A DNA stretch of 64,000 bases from Solea solea (taxonomy: Eukaryota; Chordata; Actinopteri; Pleuronectiformes; Soleidae), in the NCBI RefSeq assembly GCF_958295425.1, contig NC_081149.1:1751001-1815000 (forward strand). The letters are read 5' to 3'. The position numbers and the translations under genes are program-made. Below are positions 1 to 31,799 of this stretch, piece by piece. The number at the start of each line of letters is the position of its first letter. Position 1 is the first letter of the stretch. The notes under the pieces were generated by a model. That model was given only the letters and a program-made list of their open reading frames with translations, had not been told where the DNA came from and searched no databases.

Positions 1-1200
1 TTCACACAATGTAACATTTTCAAACTCTTTTCCTCGTTGCTGTTTTAAATGTTTTTGGTTTTCATAATCTATCTTGGTTTTATCCCCTTTAATGAATGTT
101 ATGCTCTAAACCTGTAGCACTTATAAATATTATTAATGTATTATTGTTGTTATTATTGTTCATTATTATTACATTATTTGAAAATAGTTGACTTCAAACT
201 CTTGAAATGGGCATCCAAGGCCATTGTTATTGTCACCTTAGCTCTCCTCATTTTAAGAACCAGTGTGTACGTTTTACTGGCCTCTTGTGGTGAGTTTGCA
301 GATTGCTGTCGTGAAAACACGCTCGCCTCATTGACCAGCAGTTAAAATTGTTTTTTTTGGCTTTGTGCAACATGAAGGACGCATTACAAAAACAACTTCT
401 AATGCAGCTATTTTTCTTTCAAAGTATAACATGATAATTATTAGTTTTGGATGATAATTTAATTTTTTTTTAAATTATATACATTAAATACTGAAGAGAT
501 GCACAGTATTATTGGCACAATATCAGAAATGGCCGATATTGTGGCCGTTATTTTTGTATAAAAAATATTATGTTTCTTTCACTACAGAGGAGAATACATA
601 AGCTATGCAGTTGTGTGCAGAGAAAAACATAATAGAACAACGGTATCAGTATCGGTTATCGACAAATCTGCAAAAATATCCTGTGTCACATTTATATCAA
701 CAGATCTTTGTAAATCCCATATAATGGTCCTTAAAATCGATTGCAGTAAAAATCAGCAATTCAGTTATCATCATAGACAACAGCCTAAAAATGATCTTCT
801 CTAAACGTGATCACTATCAGCCCCACGAGCAGATATGTAGAATCTGGCATTATTTTAGGTTTGTGGTGTGTGAGCAGGCTTTGGTCTGCATTCATGTGCA
901 TTCATGTGCATTCATGTACAGAAAGCTGTGAACAGTCAAACACGCGCTTTGCTCGCAGTGTAAATGTAACTTCATTGTCGGATGACAATTGTCAACAATT
1001 TACAGCTATTGTGTATCTATTATAGTATCTGACGTGATATTTTATTTCAAAAACCAACGTTAATATTGCATCTTTCATGAATTGTGCCAGACAGCCAGAT
1101 AGCTAGCTGCCTCCGTCTATTAAGTTTGAATGAGGTGTTTAATTATTGAATTATTGAATTATGTTACACCTGTCATAGACAAACGAGCTGTTGCTAACAG
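1..1200. other. No gene recognised; sequence beyond the wipi1 stop codon
   Basis: AT-rich sequence with no reading frame resembling a known protein. It lies beyond the last wipi1 coding exon on the minus strand, so part of it is probably wipi1 3' UTR. A minus-strand AATAAA (tttatt on the plus strand at 1041-1046) is a candidate polyadenylation signal about 155 bp past the stop. A short direct repeat of a 10-bp unit (gcattcatgt) occurs near 889-918. Confidence 0.5.
1041..1046 (-). terminator. wipi1: Candidate wipi1 polyadenylation signal AATAAA
   Basis: The plus strand reads tttatt, which is AATAAA on the wipi1 strand, about 155 bp after the stop. The motif is common by chance in AT-rich DNA, so this is only a candidate. 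Confidence 0.35.
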
Positions 1201-20508
<19,308 letters not shown>

Positions 20509-21130
20509 CCCGATACCCAGCGACCTCCTCCCCTCCCTCCGCCCTGGACTGGAGGCCTGGGATCGGCTGCACCTCTTCGCTCGATGTCGGCGGAAGACGA
20601 CTCCAATGTGGAAGAATAAAGGATCAGCCGATGTGGAAGAGAGAAAGAGAGGAAGAGGAGGAGGGCGGTGAGTTTTCTCCGCTGGATGTGGATGAAGAGC
20701 GGGGCTTTCTTCGGAAACGTCTGTCGGTCCAGAGCCCGCGGGGGGAAAAAAAGAAGCACAACAAGAACAGCTGACGGGAGACGTCACGTGTCCGCCTCTG
20801 GTGTCTGATGATTGGCTGAGCGCGAGGCCATGTTGCCGCTGTCTGCTGCTCTGATTGGTCAGACGCACCGCTGTGTTTTGATTGGCTGAGCGGCCTGTGT
20901 TTGTGTCCGTTCATTCATGGATGTAGTAACATTGCACACATTCTTCTTCTTTTCTTTTTTACAAGATACATCTGTTAAAAAAAAGATGGTTGGAAACAGT
21001 GACGGACACAGACATTTCAGGGGCTTATGTGGAAAAAGGGGGCACCCCTCATACTAACTGAAGAAAGAACAGTAACAGTAGTGTAGTTACACATTTTGCT
21101 CTTACTTACATATCAACAAATGCCACTATA

Positions 21131-21452
21131 CAAACACTGCTAACACTGCTAACACTGCTAACACTGCTAACACAGCTAACACTGCTAACACAGCTAACAC
21201 AGCTAACACTGCTGACACTGCTAACACAGCTAACACTGCTAACACTGCTAACACTGCTAACACAGCTAACACTGCTAACACAGCTAACACAGCTAACACT
21301 GCTGACACTGCTAACACAGCTAACACTGCTGACACTGCTAACACAGCTAACACAGCTAACACTGCTAACACTGCTAACACAGCTAACACTGCTAACACAG
21401 CTAACACTGCTAACACAGCTAACACAGCTAACACTGCTAACACTGCTAACAC
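21131..21452. repeat. 9-bp minisatellite (AACACTGCT/AACACAGCT)
   Basis: About 35 copies of two interspersed variants (aacactgct, aacacagct, occasionally gacactgct). It lies about 620 bp upstream of the wipi1 start codon. A 9-bp period keeps each frame open, producing spurious Leu-Ala-Val or Ser-Cys-Val repeats on the minus strand. Confidence 0.95.
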
Positions 21453-22600
21453 TATCATTAAAATGACTTCTGTATTTGTTTCCCAGTAAATCAGTCAATG
21501 TTGACATGATGCTACACAGTGTTCTGCAGAAACTCCTCACTCCTCAGGACGAGCTCATGTAGACGCAGCGGAGAGAAGCAAAAACACAGCAGGACAAAAC
21601 AAACAGCGATGAGGGGAAGAGGAGGCGGCCTGAAAGCAGCAGCTAACTAGCATGGCTAGCACTAGCATTCCTTCCTTGCTGTGCATCCATGAAACCTCTG
21701 TGGCGTCAGGGCGACTGTTGTCTGCAGGGCAAGCCTGAGCATGTGGTTACTGTGTTAATGTGTGAACCTTCCTTCATTTTAAGCACATTATAACTTGAAC
21801 CTCACACACTCATACACACTCACAAGCACCTGAGCATTATACACAGTTAACAGACCATAATCTGCTCAGTAGACAGAAACTGTGAGGAGTTTGTGTTTAA
21901 TCCTGTGACTTTACTCAAGTGTTTTAAAGGTAAGGCTCATGTTAGACTAAGATTCACAAGCCAGCGTTAAAAAATTTGTATTAACATGGGTAACTGGGTA
22001 TTTTGTGGGACTGGTAAACTTCACAGAAGAGTGGGTGGAGTACTGGAAACATCTGGAAACATCTGTGTGGTACATGTCCTAAGCACCCTGGAGATGTCAT
22101 CAGGCCCTGGGGCTTTGCCTAGCTTGCACCTACGAAGTTGTAGTTGCATGTCTCTCTCTGAAAAGGGCACTACCTGGTGGTCAAAAGCATGTTTGCAGGA
22201 ATAACTCAGAATAACTCACAGATACTGTATACATACCAACTGCATACATCACATGTGTGAAAACAGTGATTAGACAACACAGAAATGCAATCTTTGTTCA
22301 TGTGAACGATTCTTTATTCACAGACATCACACAGCACATACGCTGATGATGTTTAGTTCCACACAGTATTGGTTGACTGGCAGATAGATTCCTTATGTCT
22401 GCAATTCTCATATTCTTCTCACTTCAGTGCTGCAAAGTCAGAGCAGAAACAACAGTTGACATGGTTATGCTGACAGCTCAGAGTCAGTAACAGTGAGTTT
22501 GATGCTGAGACCAGGACCTGAACATTTGATCAGTACTTCTTCATCGCCACAATATTCATGTGGTACTGGCTGTGCTGTCTGACTGGATGACGCCATTGTA
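21453..22600. other. Intergenic stretch between wipi1 and arpc1, no gene recognised
   Basis: No convincing coding exon was found. On the minus strand at 22420 a sequence with a good pyrimidine tract (tttctgctctgactttgcag) could be an acceptor for an alternative last arpc1 exon, but in phase it would add a single His before a stop. Confidence 0.4.
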
Positions 22601-22604
22601 TTAG

Positions 22605-22710
22605 AAATGGTACGGTATGGTTTGGAACGGCGAGGACAGCGAACGCAACGTAACAGACAACGATGGAGGACGTTCTGTTGTGGGTGGAGCTCCACCCTTA
22701 CCAGACCGTA
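22605..22710. mobile_element. Non-autonomous DNA transposon, family A copy 2 (compact fragment)
   Basis: It contains 'ggtacggtatggtttggaac', then 'gacagcgaacgcaacg' and 'taacagacaacgatggagga'. The first block is the family A terminus. The last block matches the right edge of the expanded copy in arpc1 intron 4 (acagacaacaatggagga at 27887). Here the inner sequence is short and unamplified. Confidence 0.6.
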
Positions 22711-22750
22711 AATGACCTCACTTTCTTATACTTGACATTCAAAGTAAGTC

Positions 22751-22756
22751 TTTATT
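22751..22756 (-). terminator. arpc1a: Candidate arpc1 polyadenylation signal AATAAA
   Basis: tttatt on the plus strand is AATAAA on the gene strand, 4 bp after the read-through stop codon at 22760-22762. If used, the 3' UTR would be only a few tens of bases. Confidence 0.4.
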
Positions 22757-22759
22757 TAA

Positions 22760-25700
22760 TCAGAGTTTGACATGTACCTTGAATTCCCACAGGACCATGG
22801 CTCCATCCAGACCCACGCTGCTGTACTTCTCCACTTTATCTTTCTGCCCGGACATGATACGCAGCTGCCTGCAGGGACACGACACACAAGCACAGACCAG
22901 CAGGTTCAGTCAGTCGCCTGTGGTATATCCAGAGTACACCACAGCACATCATGAACATGGGCATGAATCTGGTACTGTTATGGATGTTTGGAAAGGTGGT
23001 GCAGTCCCTGATGGTCTTGTGGACTGTCCAGTTGCCACAGACAGTGTATATGTTTAGAAGTCTTTCTTAAAGGTTATTGCTCCACCTGAACCAAGGACTT
23101 GAGCCTGGGACCCTCAGATTACAAGTCTGATGCTTTACCCGTATATCCATTCAGTCTGACAATGTGGGTCCCAAGAGGGTTTGTCTACGGTTTCCATGTG
23201 GGGCCCATGTAATGGAAACCAAATGGGACATGCGTAATTTGCCTACTTCAAGTCCATGCCAACTTAGTGCCCACTTAATTCCCAAGTAGCTTGGAAAAAG
23301 GGAACGAGTGGGGATGGGCTTGAAATGTGCAAACACAGGTGAGGCCATCATGGAAACTATTGAGCTGAACATTAAAGAGAGTTCATACACAGTTGCATAC
23401 TGTATTTGGCACACACAGGCATTTTCTCAGCAGTTACAGGAGCAGGTAACAAACTGTGGACAAAAGTGCAAAACTATCTAATTGTATGAAATTTACACTG
23501 TCAAAGCTTTTTAAAGATTTTGGGTTAATCAGGTGACATCTGAACTTTGACAAATAAAGTCTAAGCAGGTCATTTCCTATCAGACAAAACATTTCTGATA
23601 ATCCTGAGATAAACGCTTTGTTTTTGAGTTTCATGAGTTATTTCTTTATCAGAAATGCCTGGAGGTCATTTCATTACATCTGCACTTATTATGACAAAGT
23701 AAATACAATAAACCAGAGGGATTGACGTCATATTTGCTGCAAATGAAATGCTCGGCAGAGGCAAACCATCTCAAAATGGTGCCGAGTTGAGCTACATGCA
23801 AACATATTCCTGAGATAGTGTATATATAAATATGGACACTGGTTTTACTAAGTGAGCCTTTGGTGAGTGGCTAACAGCTGTTTCCAGTGAATGTACCTGC
23901 ACACAGGTTCAACCAGGTACAGCCACACTTAAATAAACATGCAGTAGCCCTTTAAACTTGCAGTCATGATTGTTGAGTGTTTTAGAATAGCCTCTCTGTC
24001 TCAATTGTCAGACAATAATTATTTTGGGTGACTACTAACGCTGAAATTGCAACCATTGAACGACTGCTGGAAGTGAAAAGGTTCCTGGTGGACGTTGTGG
24101 AAACAGCAGCAGTGTCTCTTACGTGATGCTGTTCTGATGAAGGGTCTTCAGCTCGTTGCTGTCGTCCTCAGTAGCTCTCTTGTCCAGGTTACGGAAGTGC
24201 TGCATGGCCGACATGCTGGTCTTAGACGTTTGTTTGGGGACGTCAAGCTTCTTCACAAACTCCAGACCTCCAGGACCTTTATAGGTGAACTGGTATGGGC
24301 AACAGTCATGACCCTGGCGTTGACACACAAACATAGAATTATACATTTAAACATCATTACAGCTACTTGCAAGGTCATTAACATGCATGTGCATAACACA
24401 ACGATGGGTTGTGATAGAAAATGTGCTGTATGAAAGTGTGGGTGAATTGTTGTGAATGGGTGAAGACTGTAGTGTAAAGCAGGAAAAGTGCTAACCATTT
24501 ACATTTCTAAAATTCCAAATAAAGGCATTTCATTCAATGTTCTTCACCAAGACAAACTAGCTTTGGTGAACAGTGATTGGGTTTCGCTCTGCAGACACGT
24601 GTGGCAAAGACAACTACAACGTCGACCCTGGAGGTGAGCTCAACGTGATGACAACAGAGAAGCAGCTTTTGTATACATGCAACATGGTATAGTGGAAAAG
24701 TGCTATTAGAGGTCAGGTGTGTAACTTTTTAATGAATGTGTTGGTTGCACTTGAAAATATGACCCTGTGTAATTGTTGTAAATAAAAGTTTTATAGCCTT
24801 AGTTTAAACCTGTACCTGTAGGAAAGGGCCATTCTACGCCAAGGCCCTACGCCTTCAGACGTTTACGTGGTTTGCTGTCACATTTTGAAATCAGCAGATG
24901 TAAATTTTAATGTTTCCCATTTTCAAACGTAGTTTGTTTTTATGTAAAGCACATTGAGTTGCCTTTGTGTATGAACTGTGCTATACAAATAAAGTTGCCT
25001 TGCCTTACTATGCAAACAAAGAAGAACAACATCCTTTCTGGTATGAAAAGGCCACCACAGTTCCCTGACACCTGCCTCTCTACACCTGTGTGATCCCATC
25101 ACACAACACGATTATTAAAAACATGCATAAAACAGGTCATAGTTACCGCAGCAACAATCTCAGTGGGGCTGACATAGAGGACACTCGACAGCGGCAGATG
25201 TTCAGTGGTCAGCTGGGTAACCCTGGAGAGACAAAGGTTACTTCTATCAAAGCTGATGATACATAAAGACAGACGAGCAGGTCAAGAACAAGAGCAACTC
25301 TGCTTTTAAGTTCAGGTAATGGCGGGACGTTATCCCGTGTTTGCTGTTCACGTTCACAGATTCATGTTCTCAACAGCAAGAGAACCTTCAGAGATGAGGA
25401 GGTGGACGAAGGCTGCAACAGTTACATCAGAACTTCACCCCTGACTTCACTACATTCCAGTTGAGAGGTCGGAAACTCAAACACTATCTCGGGCTAGCCA
25501 TTGTTTGCTATTGTTAGCAATACCAGTCAATAAGAATGTTGTACATGGTATTAGCAACATGTTTGAAGTGATTGTTAACTCTGGTCACACTGATGGAACA
25601 AGAGGCTGAGCAGTAGAACTCACTCCTTCTTCTGGGCAGCGTCCGCCACAGTGATGCTGCTGTTGTGGGCCACCCATGCAAGCTGGTCTCCACTGGGGGA

Positions 25701-28700
25701 GAAGGAGACACTGTGCACCCAGCCCCCACAGTCCTTATGCTCCAGCAGCACCTCGCCAAAAGGCATCTTGGCCCCCCAGGCAGTGGGTCCAGGCTTGTCC
25801 TCAATGTCCTTAATGTAGGCAGAAAAGACCCTGAGACGCAAAGACATCTGTTAGACAGTAGTAGTGTTTGGATCATGGCATAGTTCGGTTTGGGACAGTA
25901 CAGTACGGTTTGGAACGTTAAAGGCCCGGGTCAGGCTTGTGTTTCGACTGAGAATAGTTCCTTTACTTGGTAGGCGGGGTGTGGACTGTGCCTGACGACA
26001 GCGTAGAACATAGCGTAGAACACATAGAACACAACAGACAACACAACAAAGAACACAACAGAGAACACAACAAACAACACAACAGACAATACAACAGACA
26101 ACACAACAGACAATACAACAGACAACACAACAGAGAACACAACAGACAACACAACAGAGAACACAACAGACAACACAACAGAGAACTCAACAGAGAACAC
26201 AACAAACCACACACCAGACAACACAACAGAGAACACAACAGAGAACACAACAAACCACACAACAGACAATACAACAGACAACACAACAGAGAACACAACA
26301 GACAGCACAACAGAGAACACAACAGACAACACAACAGACAACACAACAGAGAACACAACAGAGAACACAACAGACAACACAACAGACAATACAACAGACA
26401 ACACAACAGAGAACACAACAGACAACACAACAGAGAACACAACAGACAACACAACAGTGAACACAACAGACAACACAACAGACAACACAACGGACAACAC
26501 AACAGACAATATAACAGACAACACAACAGAGAACACAACAGACAACACAACAGAGAACACAGCAGACAACACAACAGACAACACAACAGCCAACACAACA
26601 GAGAACACAACAAACAACACAACAGACAATACAACAGACAACACAACAGACAATACAACAGACAACACAACAGACAATACAACAGACAACACAACAAAGA
26701 ACACAACAGAGAACACAACAAACAACACAACAGACAATACAACAGACAACACAACAGAGAACACAACAGACAACACAACAGAGAACACAACAGACAACAC
26801 AACAGAGAACACAACAAACAACACAACAGAGAACACAACAAACAACACAACAGACAATACAACAGACAACACAACAGACAATACAACAGACAACACAACA
26901 GAGAACACAACAGACAACACAACAGACAATACAACAGACAACACAACAGACAACACAACAGACAATACAACAGACAACACAACAAAGAACACAACAGAGA
27001 ACACAACAGACAACACAACAGCCAACACAACAGAGAACACAACAGACAACACAACAGAGAACACAACAGAGAACACAACAGAGAACACACAACAGAGAAC
27101 ACAACAGCCAACACAACAGAGAACACAACAGACAACACAACAGACAACACAACAGAGAACACAACAGACAACACAACAGACAATACAACAGACAACACAA
27201 CAGACAATACAACAGACAACACAACAAAGAACACAACATAGAACACAACAAACAACACAACAGACAATACAACAGACAACACAACAGACAATACAACAGA
27301 CAACACAACAGAGAACACAACAGACAACACAACAGAGAACACAACAAACAACACAACAGAGAACACAACAGACAACACAACAGACAACATAACAGAGAAC
27401 ACAACAGACAACACAACAGAGAACACAACAGACAACACAACAGAGAACACAACAGCCAACACAACAGAGAACACAACAGCCAACACAACAGATAACACAA
27501 CAGAGAACACAACAGACAACACAACAGAGAACACAACAGACAACACAACAGAGAACACAACAGACAACACAACAGAGAACACAACAGACAACACAACAGA
27601 GAACACAACAGAGAACACAACAGACAACACAACAGAGAACACAACAGACAACACAACAGCCAACACAACAGAGAACACAACAGACAACACAACAGACAAC
27701 ACAACAGAGAACACAACAGCCAACACAACAGACAACACAACAGACAACACAACAGAGAACACAACAGAGAACACAACAGACAACACAACAGACAACACAA
27801 CAGAGAACACAACAAACAACACAACAGAGAACACAACAGAGAACACAACAGACAACACAACAGAGAACACAACAGAGAACTCAACAGACAACAATGGAGG
27901 ACACCCAGCAGCTCTTTGGTTCCTGCTCGGTTGGAGACATCATGTTTAGTCTGAGAACTGCAGGCGTTTGCTTTGACGTCCATTCCAGATATTTACACCG
28001 ATCACAGAGGAGGGTCATTTTGTTATTATTGTGAATGGACATGTGCACTGTACTGTACCAAACTGAACCATTCTACTCTTAGAGGGTCTTAGATCTGCTG
28101 GTCTCACCTGCAGTGAAGGTCTGCAGATCCAGCAGCCAGCAGGATGTTGTTGGGATGCCAGTCCAGACTCAGGACTGTGGAACGAATAAGCTTCTTGATG
28201 TGCTTACTCAGCCACCTGACGAGGAGAGAGACAGTGGTAAATGGATTTAAATGTGTTCATGATGAATGAATATATGAAAACACTGTATATTATGAAGAGT
28301 ATGCCAAGGTCCAAGCTTTAGTAGATCAAGGGGTAACAGGCCCCAGAAGAAATCTGATTGGCCCTTGAAGAGCCACTTACAGTCAGTAGTTTTTTCTTCT
28401 GTATGTTGCATTAACATTGTGGATGACACATATTTTAGTAGTAGTTTATAGTTCTCATTATAATATAACGAGACATTTTTCTCATTATAACAAGGATGGA
28501 AACAGAGACAGACCCTAATCAGAACACAGGCAACAGTGTTAGTCACATGTTCTAGCATCAGTGCTACACTGACGTGTAAATGGAACTCTTGTTTTGCTCA
28601 CCAGTCGTTTTCCTTCTCGAAATAGCAGACAGAGATGAGGCGAGCTCCGCTGCCCAGGGCGAACTTGTTCTCCAGCGGTGACCACTTCACACACGTGGCT

Positions 28701-30200
28701 GCACGGTTGATGCGCACCAGGACCAGGGTGGGCTTCCACACGCCGTCCTTCAGAGTCCACACATAGGCATTACGGTCAGACGCACACGTAACAATGCGGT
28801 TGGTCTCTGGAGCCCAGTCAACACCTGGGAACAGAATTATGAGACTGTGTCAAAGGGTCCAAGATGAAGGGCCCTTTCAGACCTGGTTTTAACAGCACTG
28901 CCTATCACTGTTCTCACCTAAGGCGTCGATGTGGCATAAACAGCTGTTGTTTCTCTGGACTCATGAAAAGTTCTCTTTTGAGATGTTTGTGCTTCTCAAA
29001 GGAGAGTGACAGTACACTGGAAATACACTGTTTATGCTCCGTATTAAAACTTAAAATATACTTATTACCTTTCATTTCTTTGGCTTTTTAATGTTAAATG
29101 AAGGATATTTACATTTGATAAATAATTAGGTTTAAGATGAAAGATGTGAAAGATCAATATACTGGCCAGCACTAGTCACAGGTCTGACCATACAGCTGTG
29201 TCTGCTGTGACATTAATTAGGATTTTAACCATAAGAAGTAATATTGTCAGTGTCATTATTGTGGTGCTACCTTTTTATTACCATAACAAAAAAAACCTGA
29301 AACCGCTGTCAGATGACGTCAGTTAATACCATGGATGTTAATACCAGGTCTTATTCTAACTGTGTACAGCCATAATCATAGGTAAGCACATTCTGTTCAC
29401 TGAAAAGCCTCATGGTTAAAAACTCTTACAATCAGAAACATTAGACGAACAATGTTCAATTCACCAAGGTCAAAGTTGAACTTTGAGTCCAAAATTGTAC
29501 GTTCAATGGTAGAGTATTAGGGACACATTTAAAAAAAACTGAAAGAAAGAACAAAATAAAACAGCATGGATTCTGAGAAAAAAGTCAGAATTCTGTCTAT
29601 TTTTCTCAGAATTAATGCTGTTTTATATTATTCTATTTTTTTTAATGTGGCCCTAATAGTCGTCCGTGCATTTTTGACGCTTCAGTTGAATTAATAAAAG
29701 GAGTTGCTGAGTAACTAGACATCTTTCTGTCTTGCTGCTCAGGATAAGTCATGTGAAAAGCAGCTGTTGGTTATGAGGTGCAGTACCTGTGATTCGTCCA
29801 CTGTGCTCGTTGAGCTCATGGATCTTGACCCAGTCTTTGCCTTTTTTCTCATAGATGTTCACCATGTTGTTGTTAGGACTCACTGCAATCTCTGTGGAGA
29901 CATGTTTCACTTCAAGTTTCAGTTCAAGAGTCTCTGCTTGGTCTTCACTAACAGAGACAGTAAAACACTCATGTCTTGACATAAAACCCCATCACGTCCT
30001 GTGCTCAGCATGGACGACACAATACTTACAATACTACAATATTGAGAATCACAGAGTGAGAGATGTGAGTATAATAACTTTGTTTTCTTAATGTCACGTA
30101 AACACATTTGTCCGACTAAAATTGAGCTTGTCTTCATCGGGTCTAACATACCTGGATAATGTGATTCATATACCAGTTGCATGTATATATATATATACAC

Positions 30201-30273
<73 letters not shown>

Positions 30274-31693
30274 TAACTACGGGGGCCTTCGCATGCCAGA
30301 AAGGACGGTGTTTCTTCTTCACTTATGTAGTAAGTGAAATACTCGGTCTGGATTGTCCGCCTCCATAAAGCCAAGTACATATGACACGTTTTTTCTTATT
30401 ATAACGTGATTATACTTTAACACAAACACATTTCTGCCAATAAACCCTCCACACTGTTACACACAGGACCTTTAAACTACTAGATCTTTGCTTTTAAAAT
30501 GGACTTCATAATGGAGTGATGTTTATACATATTTATTGATTTTTTTTATCTCTCTCTGTGGCCAAGTCCTTCTTAGACAACTGTTTATTTGCTTTCTTTT
30601 GTACTTTCTTTTGTGTGTTAAGCAATTTGTTTGAATGTATCTTACTTGATTTTAATTATTTTACTGTCAGATACCCAGATGGACTTTGTGCAACCAAAGT
30701 ACAGCTGGTCGCATTAAAGCTCTTTGTGCCCACTTCCTGTATTGATAATCAGATTCCCCAGCATCCTCCAGGCAACATTAATGCAATTAGAGGAGGGAGA
30801 AGATGTATCAGCAGGCTGTGTTGCAACTGTAGCTTGTGTTAAAGCTGCACTAGGCAAAATCTGGTTTTGTGAGTCTCATTCCCAGTCGGTTAAATATGAC
30901 TTTCGATCAGAAATGAGATGTTTTCCATGACTGCTTAAAAATACAAAACAAGTGCAATTACCATGTGTACATGTCTGAATTTAAGTGGGAAATATAGACT
31001 TTTATTCAAAACCCTAAACACTTAAAAGCTAACTTAAGAGACTGTGTCAGGCCTCAATCAGCACCTATTCCAAAACCCACAACAGAACCAAGCTCACTGT
31101 GAAACAGACAGAAATGAAACTGAATTCAGAAGTCGACTATGGTCATATGGCCCAATAACATCTGCCGTTATTACCTCTATCCCTTATCTAAGCAGACTTG
31201 ATACCATTCAACAAATCTGAGTCATAAAAAAACTGCTTTTTTATTTACCTGCAGCCAATCAGAGACATGTTGGAATATCAGTAGACAAGTTTATGGTATG
31301 TACAATAGACTGTGAACAAGTTTTGTTATGGCTAGCATGGCTACACAACATGCTAAGTTAGCTTTATGACTGTAACATAAGTTTGTTTGGATATATATAT
31401 ATATACATATATGTATATATACATATATGTATATATATGTACATATACATATATATATTTGACATTTTCTCCCATTTACATTTTGCTAAATGATTTTTAT
31501 GCAATTATTGCTCAATAACACTAAATAAAATACACTGTACACACAAGGTTGTGATATCAATATTGGACAACAAAAAGTGGCATTGAGCCGTTCCAAGCTT
31601 GTACTCAGGCAGGTGAGCAGGTCACTTACGGGTCCTGTCTTTGTTCCAGGAATGACAGGAGAGCGGCTCCAGGCCGAAACTGTGGAGCGACAT
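22760..31693 (-). CDS. arpc1a: Actin-related protein 2/3 complex subunit 1 (ARPC1, 1A-like)
   Basis: Eight coding exons on the minus strand: 31630-31693, 29787-29891, 28602-28824, 28108-28215, 25624-25830, 25147-25222, 24123-24313 and 22778-22868 (reading on to 22760). They have GT-AG borders and total exactly 355 codons through WEFK. The product is the WD40 subunit of the Arp2/3 complex, which helps hold the complex and contact activators for branched actin nucleation. Hallmark blocks are [58 protein letters not shown] and AAGHDCCP. The MSLH start, [11 protein letters not shown] and CCP suit ARPC1A more than ARPC1B, but the match is not exclusive. The usual 12-residue tail after W(D/E)FK is absent: reading through gives VHVKL and a stop, with AATAAA 4 bp beyond. 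Confidence 0.92.
23078..23150 (-). mobile_element. tRNA-like SINE head fragment
   Basis: On the minus strand a degenerate tRNA-like fold has the anticodon-arm sequence 'cagacttgtaatctgagggt' and a weak B box 'ggctcaagtcc'. The acceptor stem does not pair convincingly, so this is probably a SINE relic, not a working tRNA gene. Confidence 0.4.
24402..24500 (+). mobile_element. Truncated SINE body (same family as 6856)
   Basis: It shares 'gtatgaaagtgtgggtgaat' and 'gtagtgtaaagc' with the 3' half of the SINE at 6856-7110. The tRNA-like head is missing. Confidence 0.6.
25865..28077. mobile_element. Family A DNA transposon filling arpc1 intron 4
   Basis: The left end reads 'gtttggatcatggcatagtt' then 'cggtttgggacagtacagta'. 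The right end, reverse complemented, reads 'atggttcagtttggtacagt'. These imperfect inverted termini match the 172-bp copy at 13957. The interior holds a 1.9 kb minisatellite. The host intron is 25831-28107, so only about 34 and 30 bp of it lie outside the element. Confidence 0.65.
26017..27890. repeat. 12-bp minisatellite (ACACAACAGACA/ACACAACAGAGA), about 1.9 kb
   Basis: Roughly 156 tandem units, mainly acacaacagaca and acacaacagaga. Minor variants carry atacaaca, caacaaacaac, caacagccaac or caacaaagaac. The plus strand is nearly devoid of T. Longer blocks of variant order recur, showing segmental duplication within the array. Its 12-bp period leaves very long artefactual ORFs on both strands (His-Asn-Arg-Gln or Asn-Thr-Thr-Asp on plus, Leu-Cys or Ser-Val-Val on minus). 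Confidence 0.97.
30181..30275. repeat. (AT)n-rich microsatellite with GTATAT units
   Basis: An alternating AT tract with regularly spaced atgtat and acac interruptions, in arpc1 intron 1. Confidence 0.93.
31389..31459. repeat. (AT)n / (ATGTAT)n microsatellite
   Basis: An imperfect self-complementary AT/ACATAT tract in arpc1 intron 1, about 170 bp from exon 1. Confidence 0.9.
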
Positions 31694-31799
31694 GTCTGAA
31701 CAGGGGCAGAGGAGGCTGCTGGAATGCGGCTGTGGTGTCGGCTGTTGTGGAGAGATGTGCTGCTACAGGTCAGGGATGAGACAGGAGACAAAGACACGG

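Noticed and set aside
21106..21540. Leu-Ala-Val and Ser-Cys-Val repeat proteins
   Set aside because: Translation of the 9-bp minisatellite; both are on the same strand in different frames with no conserved flank.
25931..27983. Very long open frames (up to 643 codons) on both strands
   Set aside because: They run through the 12-bp minisatellite, where a period divisible by three and absence of stop triplets keep every frame open. The products are pure low-complexity repeats and lie in an arpc1 intron.
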